Shown here: one piece after another, positions 7,380 through 14,269 of the stretch
How the letters are laid out: every line of letters starts with the position of its first letter
How positions within the stretch are numbered: position 1 is the stretch's first letter
Source: Anaerolineae bacterium
Lineage (GTDB): Bacteria > Chloroflexota > Anaerolineae > B4-G1
Length of the DNA stretch: 19,890 nt
Assembly: GCA_030612585.1 (NCBI GenBank)
Contig: JAUWNP010000070.1
Location: 1-19,890, forward strand
Direction: 5' to 3'
Position numbers and translations under genes: made by a program
Notes under the pieces: generated by a model
Told to the model about the DNA's origin: nothing
Databases searched by the model: none
The model's input: only the letters and a program-made list of their open reading frames with translations

Positions 7380-8396
7380 ATGAGTAAAACAACAGGGCAA
7401 ATAGAGCGAGATACTTTGCTGGAGGTGAAGGATCTCAAAGTCTCCTTCAAAACGGACGAAGGGATTATCATTGCGGTTGACGGAGTGACTTTCTCTGTCG
7501 AGCCTGGGCAGACGCTGGGTATTGTGGGCGAAAGCGGCTCGGGCAAAACCGTGAGTGTAAAAGCTATCATGCAGCTTTTACCCAGAACTGCCATCGTCGG
7601 CGAAGGGTCCTCAATTCAATGGTATAGTAAGAATGGTGATACTATTGAGATTACGCGACTCAAGAAAGCGGGTCGTGAGATGCGGCGCATCCGCGGCGGG
7701 GAAATCGGCATGATCTTTCAGGAACCGATGAGTTCGTTTTCGCCCGTGCATACGATCGGCAACCAGATCATGGAGGCGATCCTACAACATCGCCAGGTCA
7801 ACAAGCAGGAAGCCCGCGAGATCGCCATTGATATGCTGGGCAAGGTAGGGATTTCCAATCCATCGGTGCGCGTGGATCAATACTCGTTCGAACTATCTGG
7901 CGGGATGCGACAACGGGCCATGATCGCCGTGGCGCTCTCGATGAATCCCTCGCTGCTCATCGCCGATGAGCCAACGACCTCACTGGATGTGACCATTCAG
8001 GCTCAAATTCTGGAACTGATGAATCAGTTGCAGGAAGAGTTGGGAATGGCGATCATTTTCATCACGCACAACCTGGGTGTCATCGCCCAGGTGGCGGACG
8101 AGGTGGCGGTGATGTACCTGGGGCACATCTTGGAGCAGGGAACGGCGAAAGAGATTGTCCTCCAGCCGCAGCATCCGTACACGCAAAGTCTGCTACGGGC
8201 CATACCGCGCCTGGATCACCTCGGGGAACGATTGACGGCGATAAGCGGCGACATTCCGAGTCCATTGGAGCGTCCAGGGGGCTGCCCGTTCCATACGCGC
8301 TGTGAACAAGTGATTGCCGGCGTCTGTGATACCCAGAGGCCCGCTCTCACCCGGATCAGCAGCACCCATACAGTGCATTGTTTTTTGCACGAGTAG
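7380..8396 (+). CDS. ABC transporter ATP-binding protein, DppD/OppD type
   Basis: This is the first ATPase subunit, about 338 residues from the ATG at 7380. That start has CAGGA upstream; an in-frame TTG at 7362 directly after the previous stop is the alternative. Visible motifs are Walker A GESGSGKT (50-57), a Q-loop FQEPMSSFSP, signature LSGGMRQR (172-179), Walker B LLIADEPTTSLD (Asp196, Glu197) and the H-loop in FITHNLG. The C-terminal oligopeptide-family extension ends with the Cys-containing CPFHTRC region, which in OppD/DppD relatives binds an iron-sulfur cluster. All motifs are intact, so it should be an active ATPase. It overlaps nothing and is 18 bp from the permease. Confidence 0.95.
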   Translation: MSKTTGQIERDTLLEVKDLKVSFKTDEGIIIAVDGVTFSVEPGQTLGIVGESGSGKTVSVKAIMQLLPRTAIVGEGSSIQWYSKNGDTIEITRLKKAGREMRRIRGGEIGMIFQEPMSSFSPVHTIGNQIMEAILQHRQVNKQEAREIAIDMLGKVGISNPSVRVDQYSFELSGGMRQRAMIAVALSMNPSLLIADEPTTSLDVTIQAQILELMNQLQEELGMAIIFITHNLGVIAQVADEVAVMYLGHILEQGTAKEIVLQPQHPYTQSLLRAIPRLDHLGERLTAISGDIPSPLERPGGCPFHTRCEQVIAGVCDTQRPALTRISSTHTVHCFLHE

Positions 8397-8411
8397 AGAG
8401 AGTAGAGAAGA

Positions 8412-9446
8412 ATGGCTGATATCCTGCTTGAAATCAAAAATCTCAAAGTCCATTTCCCCATCCGCAGCACGAATTTCTTTGGTGGCACTACGCAGTACGT
8501 AAAAGCGGTTGACGGCGTCAGTTTCTACATCGAGAAAGGGGAAACGTTGGGCCTCGTGGGAGAAAGCGGTTCTGGTAAGACCACCATAGGCCGCTCCATC
8601 CTGCGGGCGATAGAGCCGACGGAGGGGCAAGTCACCTTTAACCTGGATGGTCAAAAAGTGGATTTGACCCAACTCCAGGGCAAAGACCTGCGGGCGTTCC
8701 GCAGGCACATGCAATTGATCTTTCAGGATCCCTACTCTTCGCTGAACCCGCGCATGACGGTGCGGGATATCATCGCCGAACCTCTGGTCGCCAGCAAATT
8801 GGCGACTGGTAAAGAGGTGGACAAACAGGTGCGCGATGCGGCGGCGAGTTGCAAACTCAACCTGGAGTATCTGCGCCGTTTCCCCCACGCGTTCAGCGGC
8901 GGGCAGCGGCAGCGCATTGGGATCGCTCGCGCTCTCATCTCCCGACCCCAGTTCGTCGTCTGCGACGAGTCGGTGTCTGCCCTCGACGTGTCCATTCAGG
9001 CCGAAGTTCTCAATCTGCTGATGGACTTGCAGGCCGAGTTCGGGTTTACGTACCTGTTCATCGCCCACGATCTGAGCGTGGTGGCGCACATCTCCAAGCG
9101 GGTGGCAGTGATGTATCTGGGTCAGTTCGCCGAATTGGCGCCCACGAAGCAACTATTCTATACCCCCAGGCACCCTTACACAGAGGCCCTGATGTCGGCT
9201 ATTCCAGAAGTAAACCCGGATGTGGAAATGACGCCGGTGAGCCTCAAAGGCGAGATTCCGAGTCCCGTGAATCCACCGTCCGGCTGTCGTTTTCACACCC
9301 GCTGCCTCTACGTGCAGGACAAGTGCAAGACAGAGATACCACAGTGGCGGGAAATCGAGGACGGACACTTTGTGGCGTGTCATTTTGCTGATACGCTGGC
9401 GCTGAAAGGGGTGACTAAACTGGACACCCCTGACGGCGTGAATTGA
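8412..9446 (+). CDS. ABC transporter ATP-binding protein, DppF/OppF type
   Basis: This is the second ATPase subunit, 344 residues, 15 bp after the first. Walker A GESGSGKT is at 50-57, the Q-loop reads FQDPYSSLNPRMTV, signature FSGGQRQR is at 161-168, and the H-loop is in FIAHDLS. Walker B reads VVCDESVSALD, with Ser187 where the family almost always has proline directly after the catalytic Glu186. The Asp and Glu themselves are kept, so hydrolysis is probably retained. The C-terminal domain carries the GCRFHTRC cysteine motif. It pairs with the DppD-type subunit to energise the two permeases. The ribosome-binding site is weak (AGAGAAG). Confidence 0.95.
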   Translation: MADILLEIKNLKVHFPIRSTNFFGGTTQYVKAVDGVSFYIEKGETLGLVGESGSGKTTIGRSILRAIEPTEGQVTFNLDGQKVDLTQLQGKDLRAFRRHMQLIFQDPYSSLNPRMTVRDIIAEPLVASKLATGKEVDKQVRDAAASCKLNLEYLRRFPHAFSGGQRQRIGIARALISRPQFVVCDESVSALDVSIQAEVLNLLMDLQAEFGFTYLFIAHDLSVVAHISKRVAVMYLGQFAELAPTKQLFYTPRHPYTEALMSAIPEVNPDVEMTPVSLKGEIPSPVNPPSGCRFHTRCLYVQDKCKTEIPQWREIEDGHFVACHFADTLALKGVTKLDTPDGVN

Positions 9447-9479
9447 TCCAAGATTTTGAAAAACACGGGGGAGCGTTCA

Positions 9480-9989
9480 ATGGCCAAAACGAACATTCTG
9501 GTGCCGCTCACTAAATCGGAAACCAGTCAGCAAATCTTGCCACAGATCGAAAAACTCATTCCCGCCCAAGGCTGCAAACTCTTTTTGCTTTACGTGACAA
9601 AACCACCCAAGGGCCTCGGCTTCGCCGCACCGGACTTTCGGTCTGATTACGCGCTCGAAGCCGGCGGTGAACCACTGGGACCCAAAGCCCATCCGGTCTA
9701 TACCAGCCAACAGGAAGACAGCTTGCTGGCCGACGTGGAAGTCGCTTTGCTCCCCATCACGAACCACCTGAAGCAGCAGGGATACGAAGTCGCGCTCCAG
9801 ATTTGCCTCGGCGATGATACGATTGACGAGATCGTGCGGACCGTGAAGCGTGAAAATGTAGACCTGGTGGCGATGTCCACGCGGGCGCGGGAAGGTGTGC
9901 AACGTCTTTTCTTTGGCGACATTGCCGAGCGGGTCATGCAGCGGGTGAATATCCCCGTCTTGCTGATTCAACCCCAGACCCAGACGTAA
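9480..9989 (+). CDS. Universal stress protein (UspA family)
   Basis: This is a 169-residue single-domain UspA-fold protein. The ATG at 9480 follows GGGGGAG and gives the family opening MAKTNILVPL; a TTG at 9456 is in frame but has no ribosome-binding site. The C-terminal part shows LVAMSTRAREGVQRLFFGDI then AERVMQRVNIPVLLI. In ATP-binding members this region reads G-x2-G-x9-G-S/T. Here the first glycine is Ala (TRAREG) and the final pair is Gly-Asp, so nucleotide binding may be weakened. It sits 33 bp downstream of the importer ATPase and is probably the last gene of that operon. USP genes next to transporters are common, but the role here is unknown. Confidence 0.88.
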   Translation: MAKTNILVPLTKSETSQQILPQIEKLIPAQGCKLFLLYVTKPPKGLGFAAPDFRSDYALEAGGEPLGPKAHPVYTSQQEDSLLADVEVALLPITNHLKQQGYEVALQICLGDDTIDEIVRTVKRENVDLVAMSTRAREGVQRLFFGDIAERVMQRVNIPVLLIQPQTQT

Positions 9990-10030
9990 ACGGCCACTCG
10001 ACAACATTTGGCCGCATAAAGAACTCGGTG

Positions 10031-10072
10031 AAACCCCGGTTGATGGAACCAATACGCAGCCGGGATTTCTAT
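10031..10072 (+). terminator. Possible terminator hairpin after the stress-protein gene
   Basis: AAACCCCGG (10031-10039) pairs with CCGGGATTT (10060-10068) with a single mismatch; the loop contains a competing GGTT/AACC stem. The right arm ends in ATTTCTAT, a weak T-rich tail. It lies about 40 bp after the last gene of the importer operon. The rest of the 166-bp gap shows nothing notable apart from an AGGAGAG ribosome-binding site before the next gene. Confidence 0.35.
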
Positions 10073-10155
10073 ATGCATGGCGCTGGGAGAACAATGGGGG
10101 AATTTTGTCGAGATTACGCGAACGCGGTGCTGAATATAGATGACAGGAGAGAAGA

Positions 10156-10971
10156 ATGAAAGTTGTCCTGGTACTTTCTGATGGATTGCGCTACGACACC
10201 GCCGTTGACGGGATGGGCTTCCTGGGACATTTGGTCGAGGTCAAACTCGCCAGCCTCTATAAAGTGATCAGTGAACTGCCGACCATGTCGCGCCCGATGT
10301 ACGAGACGGTTCACACCGGGCTGCCGGTCACAGAACACGGTGTGGTCTCCAACCAGATGGTCCGTCGCTCCAACAAGCCCAATATCTTCCACTCAGCAGT
10401 GGAGGCCGGTAAAACTACCGCCGCTGCCGCCTACTACCGGTTTTCCGAACTCTATAACCGCACCCCTTATGACCCCCTTGACGACCGCGAGGTAGACGAC
10501 GAGTCATTGCTCATCCAGCACGGGCGCTTTTATACCCAGGACGAGTACCCGGACATTGAACTTTTCGCCACTGCCGGGATGCTGGTACGCAAGTTCGCCC
10601 CCGACTATTTGCTCGTCCACCCGATGGGCATGGACTACGTCGGGCACACGTACGGTGCCGCATCCGGCGAATACCGCAACCACGCCATTCGCCAGGACGT
10701 GATGCTGGCTAACCTCATCCCCGAATGGATAGAGCGAGACTATAACATCCTCGTCACCGGTGACCACGGCATGGGTGCGGACAAGATGCACGGCGGTACC
10801 ACGCCTGACGTGCGTGAAGTGCCGCTGTATCTCATTCGGCCGGGCGTACCCGGCGCGGGAGATACGGGAGAGGTGATTTCCCAACTCCAAATCGCGCCGA
10901 CGGTGCACAATCTGCTCGGAGTCCCCATCCCGGATACGATGAAGCAGGAGCCGGTGATCAGTAGTCAGTAG
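10156..10971 (+). CDS. Alkaline phosphatase superfamily protein (type I phosphodiesterase/nucleotide pyrophosphatase-like)
   Basis: This compact hydrolase has 271 residues. The complete set of NPP-type metal ligands can be read: Asp9 in VLSDG, Ser45 at the position of the nucleophilic Thr (PTMSRPMYE, followed by TGLPVTEHG), Asp160 and His164 (MDYVGH), Asp203-His204 (TGDHGM) and His212 (MHGGTTPD). NPP enzymes usually use Thr as nucleophile, and Ser is seen in other superfamily members. The protein is shorter than typical NPPs (about 400 residues), lacking most insertions. It has no signal peptide, so it should act in the cytoplasm. AGGAGAG lies 8 bp before the start. Candidate activities are phosphodiester or phosphomonoester hydrolysis; the substrate is not predictable. 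A metallophosphoesterase gene follows after 83 bp. Confidence 0.87.
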   Translation: MKVVLVLSDGLRYDTAVDGMGFLGHLVEVKLASLYKVISELPTMSRPMYETVHTGLPVTEHGVVSNQMVRRSNKPNIFHSAVEAGKTTAAAAYYRFSELYNRTPYDPLDDREVDDESLLIQHGRFYTQDEYPDIELFATAGMLVRKFAPDYLLVHPMGMDYVGHTYGAASGEYRNHAIRQDVMLANLIPEWIERDYNILVTGDHGMGADKMHGGTTPDVREVPLYLIRPGVPGAGDTGEVISQLQIAPTVHNLLGVPIPDTMKQEPVISSQ

Positions 10972-11002
10972 TTACCTGACATTTGTAGTCTTTCATAAAC
11001 TC

Positions 11003-11020
11003 GTGCCCCCTTGGGCACTT
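11003..11020 (+). terminator. Short hairpin GTGCCC-n4-GGGCAC, possible terminator
   Basis: A perfect 6-bp stem (11003-11008 and 11013-11018) with a 4-nt loop lies 31 bp after the phosphodiesterase stop codon. Only two T residues follow, so termination would be weak. Confidence 0.35.
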
Positions 11021-11038
11021 CACAAAATCGCGTCCCTT

Positions 11039-11056
11039 ATTTGAACTTGTTCAAAT
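11039..11056. promoter_or_regulatory. 18-bp palindrome ATTTGAAC-TT-GTTCAAAT overlapping a start codon
   Basis: The 8-bp arms at 11039-11046 and 11049-11056 are perfect reverse complements around a TT centre. The right arm includes the first two bases of the ATG of the metallophosphoesterase gene, and no Shine-Dalgarno sequence is present. A dimeric repressor bound here would block initiation. Alternatively the mRNA hairpin could hide the start codon. It is perfect and well placed, but no regulator can be named. Confidence 0.55.
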
Positions 11057-12239
11057 GGATGATCCCCTCCGCCCACCAGGCTACTACCCGCGCCCGCTGC
11101 ACCTGACCCTCGTCTTCAGCGACCTACTGGGACGTATACCCCCACTGATGCTCACGCCTGCCTGGCTGGCGCTGGCCGCGATCGCGTGCTGGCCCTGGGG
11201 TGCCCTCCGTCTCCCGGCTGCCGCCTTGTCGCTGGCCTTCACCATCGCCGACGGGACTGGCCTGGCACTACTCCCCCGACTGGAACGTTCCTTCGGGCCC
11301 GTCACCCCGCCTCTGTTGGCGCTGACCCTCGGCCGCACAGTCCTTGCCTTCGCGGCTGGTCTGCTTTGGGCAACCTGGCCCGGCCTGCTGCTGAGTGCTG
11401 CGTTACACCTCGCCATCACCGCCGCCTTTCTCTACGCCACATGGGTCGAGCCATTCCGCATCGGGGTCACACAGGCCGAACTGCGCTCCTCCAAACTCAA
11501 CGGTGACGCCCCGCTGCGGTTGCTCCACATCACCGACCTGCACATCGAGCACATCACCCCACGCGAGCAGAAGTTGCTCCAGTTGGTCCAGGAACTGGCC
11601 CCTGATGTCATAGTTATCACCGGTGACTACCTCAACCTGTCATCCGTCTACGATCCCGGCGCCCAGGCCGAGGCACGTGACCTGCTGGCTCAACTCTGTG
11701 ACATCGCTCGCAGCCCCGTTTACGCCATCAACGGCAGCCCCCCGGTGGATCGCTCTGACGTCGTGCCGGCCATCTTCGAGGGCCTGCCCATCACCTGGCT
11801 GCTGGACGAGACAGTCGAACTGCACATCAACGACCATACCCTACGTCTCGTCGGCCTGCGCTGCACCCGCGAGCGTCACCTGGATGCACCGCGCCTCCGT
11901 CGCTTGATGGACGATAGTCCGGGGGACAGATTCACATTGCTGCTCTACCACTCCCCCGACCTGATGCCGGAGGCGGTAGAATTGGGCGCCGACCTCTATC
12001 TCTGTGGTCACACCCACGGCGGACAGATCCGCCTGCCTCTGTTCGGCGCGCTCGTCACCAGTTCCGATTTCTGGAAGCGCTACGAGATGGGCCGCTACGA
12101 GGAGGGAAAAACAACGCTCTACGTGAGCCGCGGGTTGGGGATGGAGGGGCTGGGCGCTCCACGTGCTCGTTTCCTCGCCCCGCCCGAGGTCGTGCTGTGG
12201 ACGTTGTCAAGACCTGACAGGTTTCCACAAATTTCGTGA
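11055..12239 (+). CDS. Membrane-anchored metallophosphoesterase (calcineurin-like, YkuE-related) with degenerate active site
   Basis: This protein has 394 residues. Residues about 25-140 form four predicted membrane helices rich in Leu, Ala and Trp. A calcineurin-like phosphoesterase domain then begins with LLHITDLHIEH (Asp161, His163). The second motif is GDY (Asp191) and the last is GHTHGGQ (318-324), with LYHSPD before it. The third motif, normally GNHD/E, reads NGSPPVD around 227-230, so the usual Asn metal ligand and the catalytic His are missing. The enzyme may be impaired, may use another residue, or may belong to a divergent clade. The last dozen residues are encoded within an inverted-repeat element, so the C-terminus may have been reshaped by its insertion. 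The start lacks a ribosome-binding site; a later start would remove part of the first helix. Confidence 0.85.
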   Translation: MDDPLRPPGYYPRPLHLTLVFSDLLGRIPPLMLTPAWLALAAIACWPWGALRLPAAALSLAFTIADGTGLALLPRLERSFGPVTPPLLALTLGRTVLAFAAGLLWATWPGLLLSAALHLAITAAFLYATWVEPFRIGVTQAELRSSKLNGDAPLRLLHITDLHIEHITPREQKLLQLVQELAPDVIVITGDYLNLSSVYDPGAQAEARDLLAQLCDIARSPVYAINGSPPVDRSDVVPAIFEGLPITWLLDETVELHINDHTLRLVGLRCTRERHLDAPRLRRLMDDSPGDRFTLLLYHSPDLMPEAVELGADLYLCGHTHGGQIRLPLFGALVTSSDFWKRYEMGRYEEGKTTLYVSRGLGMEGLGAPRARFLAPPEVVLWTLSRPDRFPQIS

Positions 12240-12308
12240 CTTGAGGCCCCATTTGTCACTCGGCAACTGTGTTGAACAGCAAGTCTTGGGTAAAAACCTG
12301 TCAGGTCT
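12210..12308. repeat. Inverted-repeat element with AGACCTGACAGGTTT ends
   Basis: A 15-bp sequence at 12210-12224 is repeated as its exact reverse complement at 12294-12308. Each arm has its own near-palindromic core (ACCTG-A-CAGGT). The 99-bp unit contains further short dyads (GTGAC/GTCAC and GACTTG/CAAGTC), so it can fold extensively. The left arm lies inside the 3' end of the metallophosphoesterase gene and contributes its last codons. ACCTGACAGGT-type repeats are, to my knowledge, abundant between genes in Chloroflexota. A mobile origin (MITE-like) is possible but no target duplication is evident. Confidence 0.6.
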
Positions 12309-12332
12309 GACGTCGCACCGGCCAGGAGGAGC

Positions 12333-12363
12333 CGGTGCTGGTTCGTCTCCCGACCCAGCACCG
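12333..12363 (+). terminator. Hairpin CGGTGCTGG/CCAGCACCG downstream of the metallophosphoesterase
   Basis: A 9-bp perfect stem (12333-12341 and 12355-12363) is extended by a 3-bp inner stem after one mismatch (12343-12345 with 12351-12353), leaving a 5-nt loop. A second GC-rich dyad, CCGCC/GGCGG, follows at 12361-12378. There is no T tract. The position between a gene end and the next promoter suggests a transcript 3' end structure. Confidence 0.45.
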
Positions 12364-12397
12364 CCTGTTCCACGGCGGCGCGACTTACACACCACAC

Positions 12398-12425
12398 TTG
12401 CCCACGTCCACTACTATGCTATAAT
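12398..12425 (+). promoter_or_regulatory. Sigma-70-type promoter with extended -10 upstream of the phosphate transporter
   Basis: The -10 box TATAAT (12420-12425) is a perfect consensus, preceded by TGC giving an extended -10 (TGnTATAAT). A TTGCCC at 12398-12403 is a plausible -35 box (4 of 6) with a 16-bp spacer. The predicted transcript would begin near 12432, about 85 nt before the transporter start. Low phosphate often controls such genes, but I see no clear Pho box. Confidence 0.7.
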
Positions 12426-12466
12426 CTTAACACGCACACGGAAACTGGAGGAAGGGATCACCCGCC

Positions 12467-12515
12467 GTTAGCCACTAGCCGCTGATCGCTAACCGCTGAC
12501 TGCTACCCGCTATAT
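12467..12515. repeat. Degenerate heptanucleotide tandem repeat (consensus GCTRACC) before the phosphate transporter gene
   Basis: Seven consecutive 7-bp units (from 12467, 12474, 12481, 12488, 12495, 12502 and 12509) align on GCT-R-A/G-C-C, for example GTTAGCC, GCTGATC, GCTAACC and GCTACCC. The array ends two bases before the transporter ATG, so it replaces the place where a ribosome-binding site would be expected; none is visible there. Similar period-7 arrays occur elsewhere in this window with unrelated units. Confidence 0.7.
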
Positions 12516-12517
12516 CT

Positions 12518-13504
12518 ATGTCACCATTATTGATCATCTTCATCGCCATAGCCCTGGCCTTCGACTTCCTGAATGGCTTCAACGATAGCGCCAACATCGT
12601 CGCTACCATGATCTCATCGCGCGCCATGAGCCCACGACGCGCCCTGCTGCTCAGCGCAGCAGCACATTTCATCGCCCCCTTCCTCTTCGGTGTCGCCATA
12701 GCGACCACCATCGGCCACGAAGTGGTGCAACCCCACGCGGCCACGATGTCGGTCGTGCTGGCAGCACTCCTGGCGGCCATCGTCTGGAATCTGATTACCT
12801 GGTTGCTCGGCATCCCTTCCAGTTCCTCCCATGCCCTCATCGGCGGGCTGGTAGGTGCGACCATTGTGGGCCACGGGATAGACGCCGTACAACTCCATGG
12901 GCTGCTCAAAATCGTCATCGCGCTCCTACTATCGCCACTGGTGGGGCTGTTCGGGGGTTACATTCTCATGAAACTGGTGCTTTTCCTGGCGCGAGGGGCC
13001 TCGCCGCGCATCAATTGGTTCTTCAAGAGCGCGCAGACTTTCACCGCGTTGGCGCTGGCGTTGGGCCACGGGACAAACGACGCGCAGAAAACGATGGGAC
13101 TCATCACTATGGGCCTGGTGGGAGCCGGAGCACTGACACAATTCCAGGTGCCGTTGTGGGTAATTGCTGCTTGTGCTGGGGCCATCTCCCTGGGGACGGC
13201 CACGGGCGGCTGGCGTATCATTCGCACGCTGGGAGGGAAATTCTACAAGATCCGCCCGGTGCACGGCTTCACCGCCCAGTTAACGTCGGCAATCGTAATC
13301 CTGGGGGCAGCACTGCTGGGCGGCCCCGTCAGCACCACCCAGGTGGTCAGTTCGGCCATCATGGGCGTCGGGTCGGCCGAGCGGTTGAGCAAGGTGCGCT
13401 GGGGGGTCGTCGGCAACATCCTCACCGCCTGGGTGCTGACCATCCCTACCTCGGGGCTCCTGGCGGCGCTGGCGTATCTGGTGGTGCGGCGTATCGTGGT
13501 ATAG
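12518..13504 (+). CDS. pit: PiT family inorganic phosphate transporter
   Basis: This 328-residue integral membrane protein carries out cation-coupled uptake of inorganic phosphate or metal-phosphate. The two PiT signature repeats are clear: GFNDSANIVATMISSRAMSP near residues 20-39 and LGHGTNDAQKTMGLI around Asn187-Asp188. The serine-rich motifs GIPSSSSHALIGG and GPVSTTQVVSSAIMGVGSA are also present. About ten hydrophobic helices are expected. The length fits the short bacterial type lacking the long central cytoplasmic loop of E. coli PitA. The gene is followed after 9 bp by a DUF47/PhoU-like gene, the standard partner arrangement. The ATG at 12518 is preceded by a heptamer repeat array and not by a recognisable ribosome-binding site. 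Confidence 0.95.
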   Translation: MSPLLIIFIAIALAFDFLNGFNDSANIVATMISSRAMSPRRALLLSAAAHFIAPFLFGVAIATTIGHEVVQPHAATMSVVLAALLAAIVWNLITWLLGIPSSSSHALIGGLVGATIVGHGIDAVQLHGLLKIVIALLLSPLVGLFGGYILMKLVLFLARGASPRINWFFKSAQTFTALALALGHGTNDAQKTMGLITMGLVGAGALTQFQVPLWVIAACAGAISLGTATGGWRIIRTLGGKFYKIRPVHGFTAQLTSAIVILGAALLGGPVSTTQVVSSAIMGVGSAERLSKVRWGVVGNILTAWVLTIPTSGLLAALAYLVVRRIVV

Positions 13505-13513
13505 GAGGAGAGT

Positions 13514-14143
13514 ATGGGCTGGTTACAACGTTTCTTCAAGGCGCAGCCGAATCGGTTTATCCAGTTATTGATCCAGCAGGCCGAGTATACCGTCAAAGGT
13601 ATGGAGGCACTACAGGAGTACATGGATGACCCATGCAAGGAACGGGCCGGACTTGTCACACGGATGGAGAAAGAGGCTGACGAGGTACGACGCATCCTGA
13701 TTGACGAACTGAACCGCACCTTCGTCACGCCGATTGACCGCGAGGACATCTTTGCTCTCTCGCGTGCTATTGACGACATCATTGACTATGGCTACACGAC
13801 GGTAGGTGAAATGGACATCCTCGAAGTGGAACCGAACGACTATCTGCGGCGCATGGCCTCCCTGCTGTGCGATGCCGCGCACGAGATCTACGTGGGCGTG
13901 CAGCGGCTGGCCGACCATCCTGGCGTGGCTGAGGATCACGCCGTGCGGGCCAAAGCGCTGGAGAACCGCATAGAGACGGTCTACCGAGAAGCCATCGCCG
14001 AACTATTCCACAGGCCACAGGATATAGAACACGTGGTGGAGATGCTCAAACTGCGCGAGATCTACCGTCACTTGAGCAACGCTGCCGACCGGGGAGACGA
14101 GGCAGCCAACGTACTCTCCGACATCGTGGTCAAGATGACGTAG
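13514..14143 (+). CDS. DUF47 family protein (PhoU-like, partner of Pit transporter)
   Basis: This 209-residue, mostly helical cytoplasmic protein belongs to the DUF47/TIGR00153 family, structurally related to PhoU. Typical stretches are ITRMEKEADEVRR-like (VTRMEKEADEVRRILIDEL), NRTFVTPIDREDIFALSRAI and DDIIDYGYT. PhoU-like proteins carry acidic E/D-xxx-D motifs that bind metal clusters, matching the conserved EADE and DREDI acids here. Genes of this family nearly always accompany Pit transporters and are thought to modulate their activity. AGGAGGAG lies directly before the ATG, so it is strongly translated and co-transcribed with the transporter. A heptamer repeat array starts at the base after its stop codon. 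Confidence 0.94.
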   Translation: MGWLQRFFKAQPNRFIQLLIQQAEYTVKGMEALQEYMDDPCKERAGLVTRMEKEADEVRRILIDELNRTFVTPIDREDIFALSRAIDDIIDYGYTTVGEMDILEVEPNDYLRRMASLLCDAAHEIYVGVQRLADHPGVAEDHAVRAKALENRIETVYREAIAELFHRPQDIEHVVEMLKLREIYRHLSNAADRGDEAANVLSDIVVKMT

Positions 14144-14217
14144 AATGAACAATGAACAATGAACAATGAACAATGAACAATGAACAAATGAACAAATGAA
14201 CAAATAAACAAATGAAC
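14144..14217. repeat. Tandem repeat AATGAAC (6 x 7 bp) passing into AAATGAAC (4 x 8 bp)
   Basis: Immediately after the DUF47 stop codon, six perfect copies of AATGAAC run from 14144 to 14185. Four 8-bp units with one added A (one carrying AAATAAAC) then run from 14186 to 14217. The near-perfect copies suggest recent expansion by slippage. The base composition (about 25 percent GC) contrasts sharply with the surrounding GC-rich genes. No gene is in this spacer, though each unit contains an ATG. Confidence 0.93.
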
Positions 14218-14223
14218 AAATCT

Positions 14224-14250
14224 GCCCGAACACGGTAGATAACTTCGGGC
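14224..14250 (+). promoter_or_regulatory. Hairpin GCCCGAA/TTCGGGC in the leader of the LuxR-Kelch gene
   Basis: A perfect 7-bp stem (14224-14230 and 14244-14250) with a 13-nt loop lies 19 bp before the start codon. There is no T tract. It could end the Pit/DUF47 transcript or control translation of the LuxR-Kelch gene. Confidence 0.4.
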
Positions 14251-14269
14251 CGATGACGAATCGGGAGAC

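Noticed and set aside
8193..9152. 319-residue open frame on the minus strand
   Set aside because: It lies fully opposite the two ABC ATPase genes, resembles no family, and is a codon-bias shadow of them.
12163..12471. 102-residue plus-strand open frame after the metallophosphoesterase
   Set aside because: It crosses the inverted-repeat element, hairpins and the promoter, has no ribosome-binding site and no recognisable domain.
12475..12918. 147-residue minus-strand open frame
   Set aside because: It is a shadow of the phosphate transporter gene, which has unmistakable PiT signatures.
14144..14217. Possible CRISPR array or coding repeat
   Set aside because: Units are 7-8 bp without spacers, so it is a simple tandem repeat; no array structure or cas gene is near.
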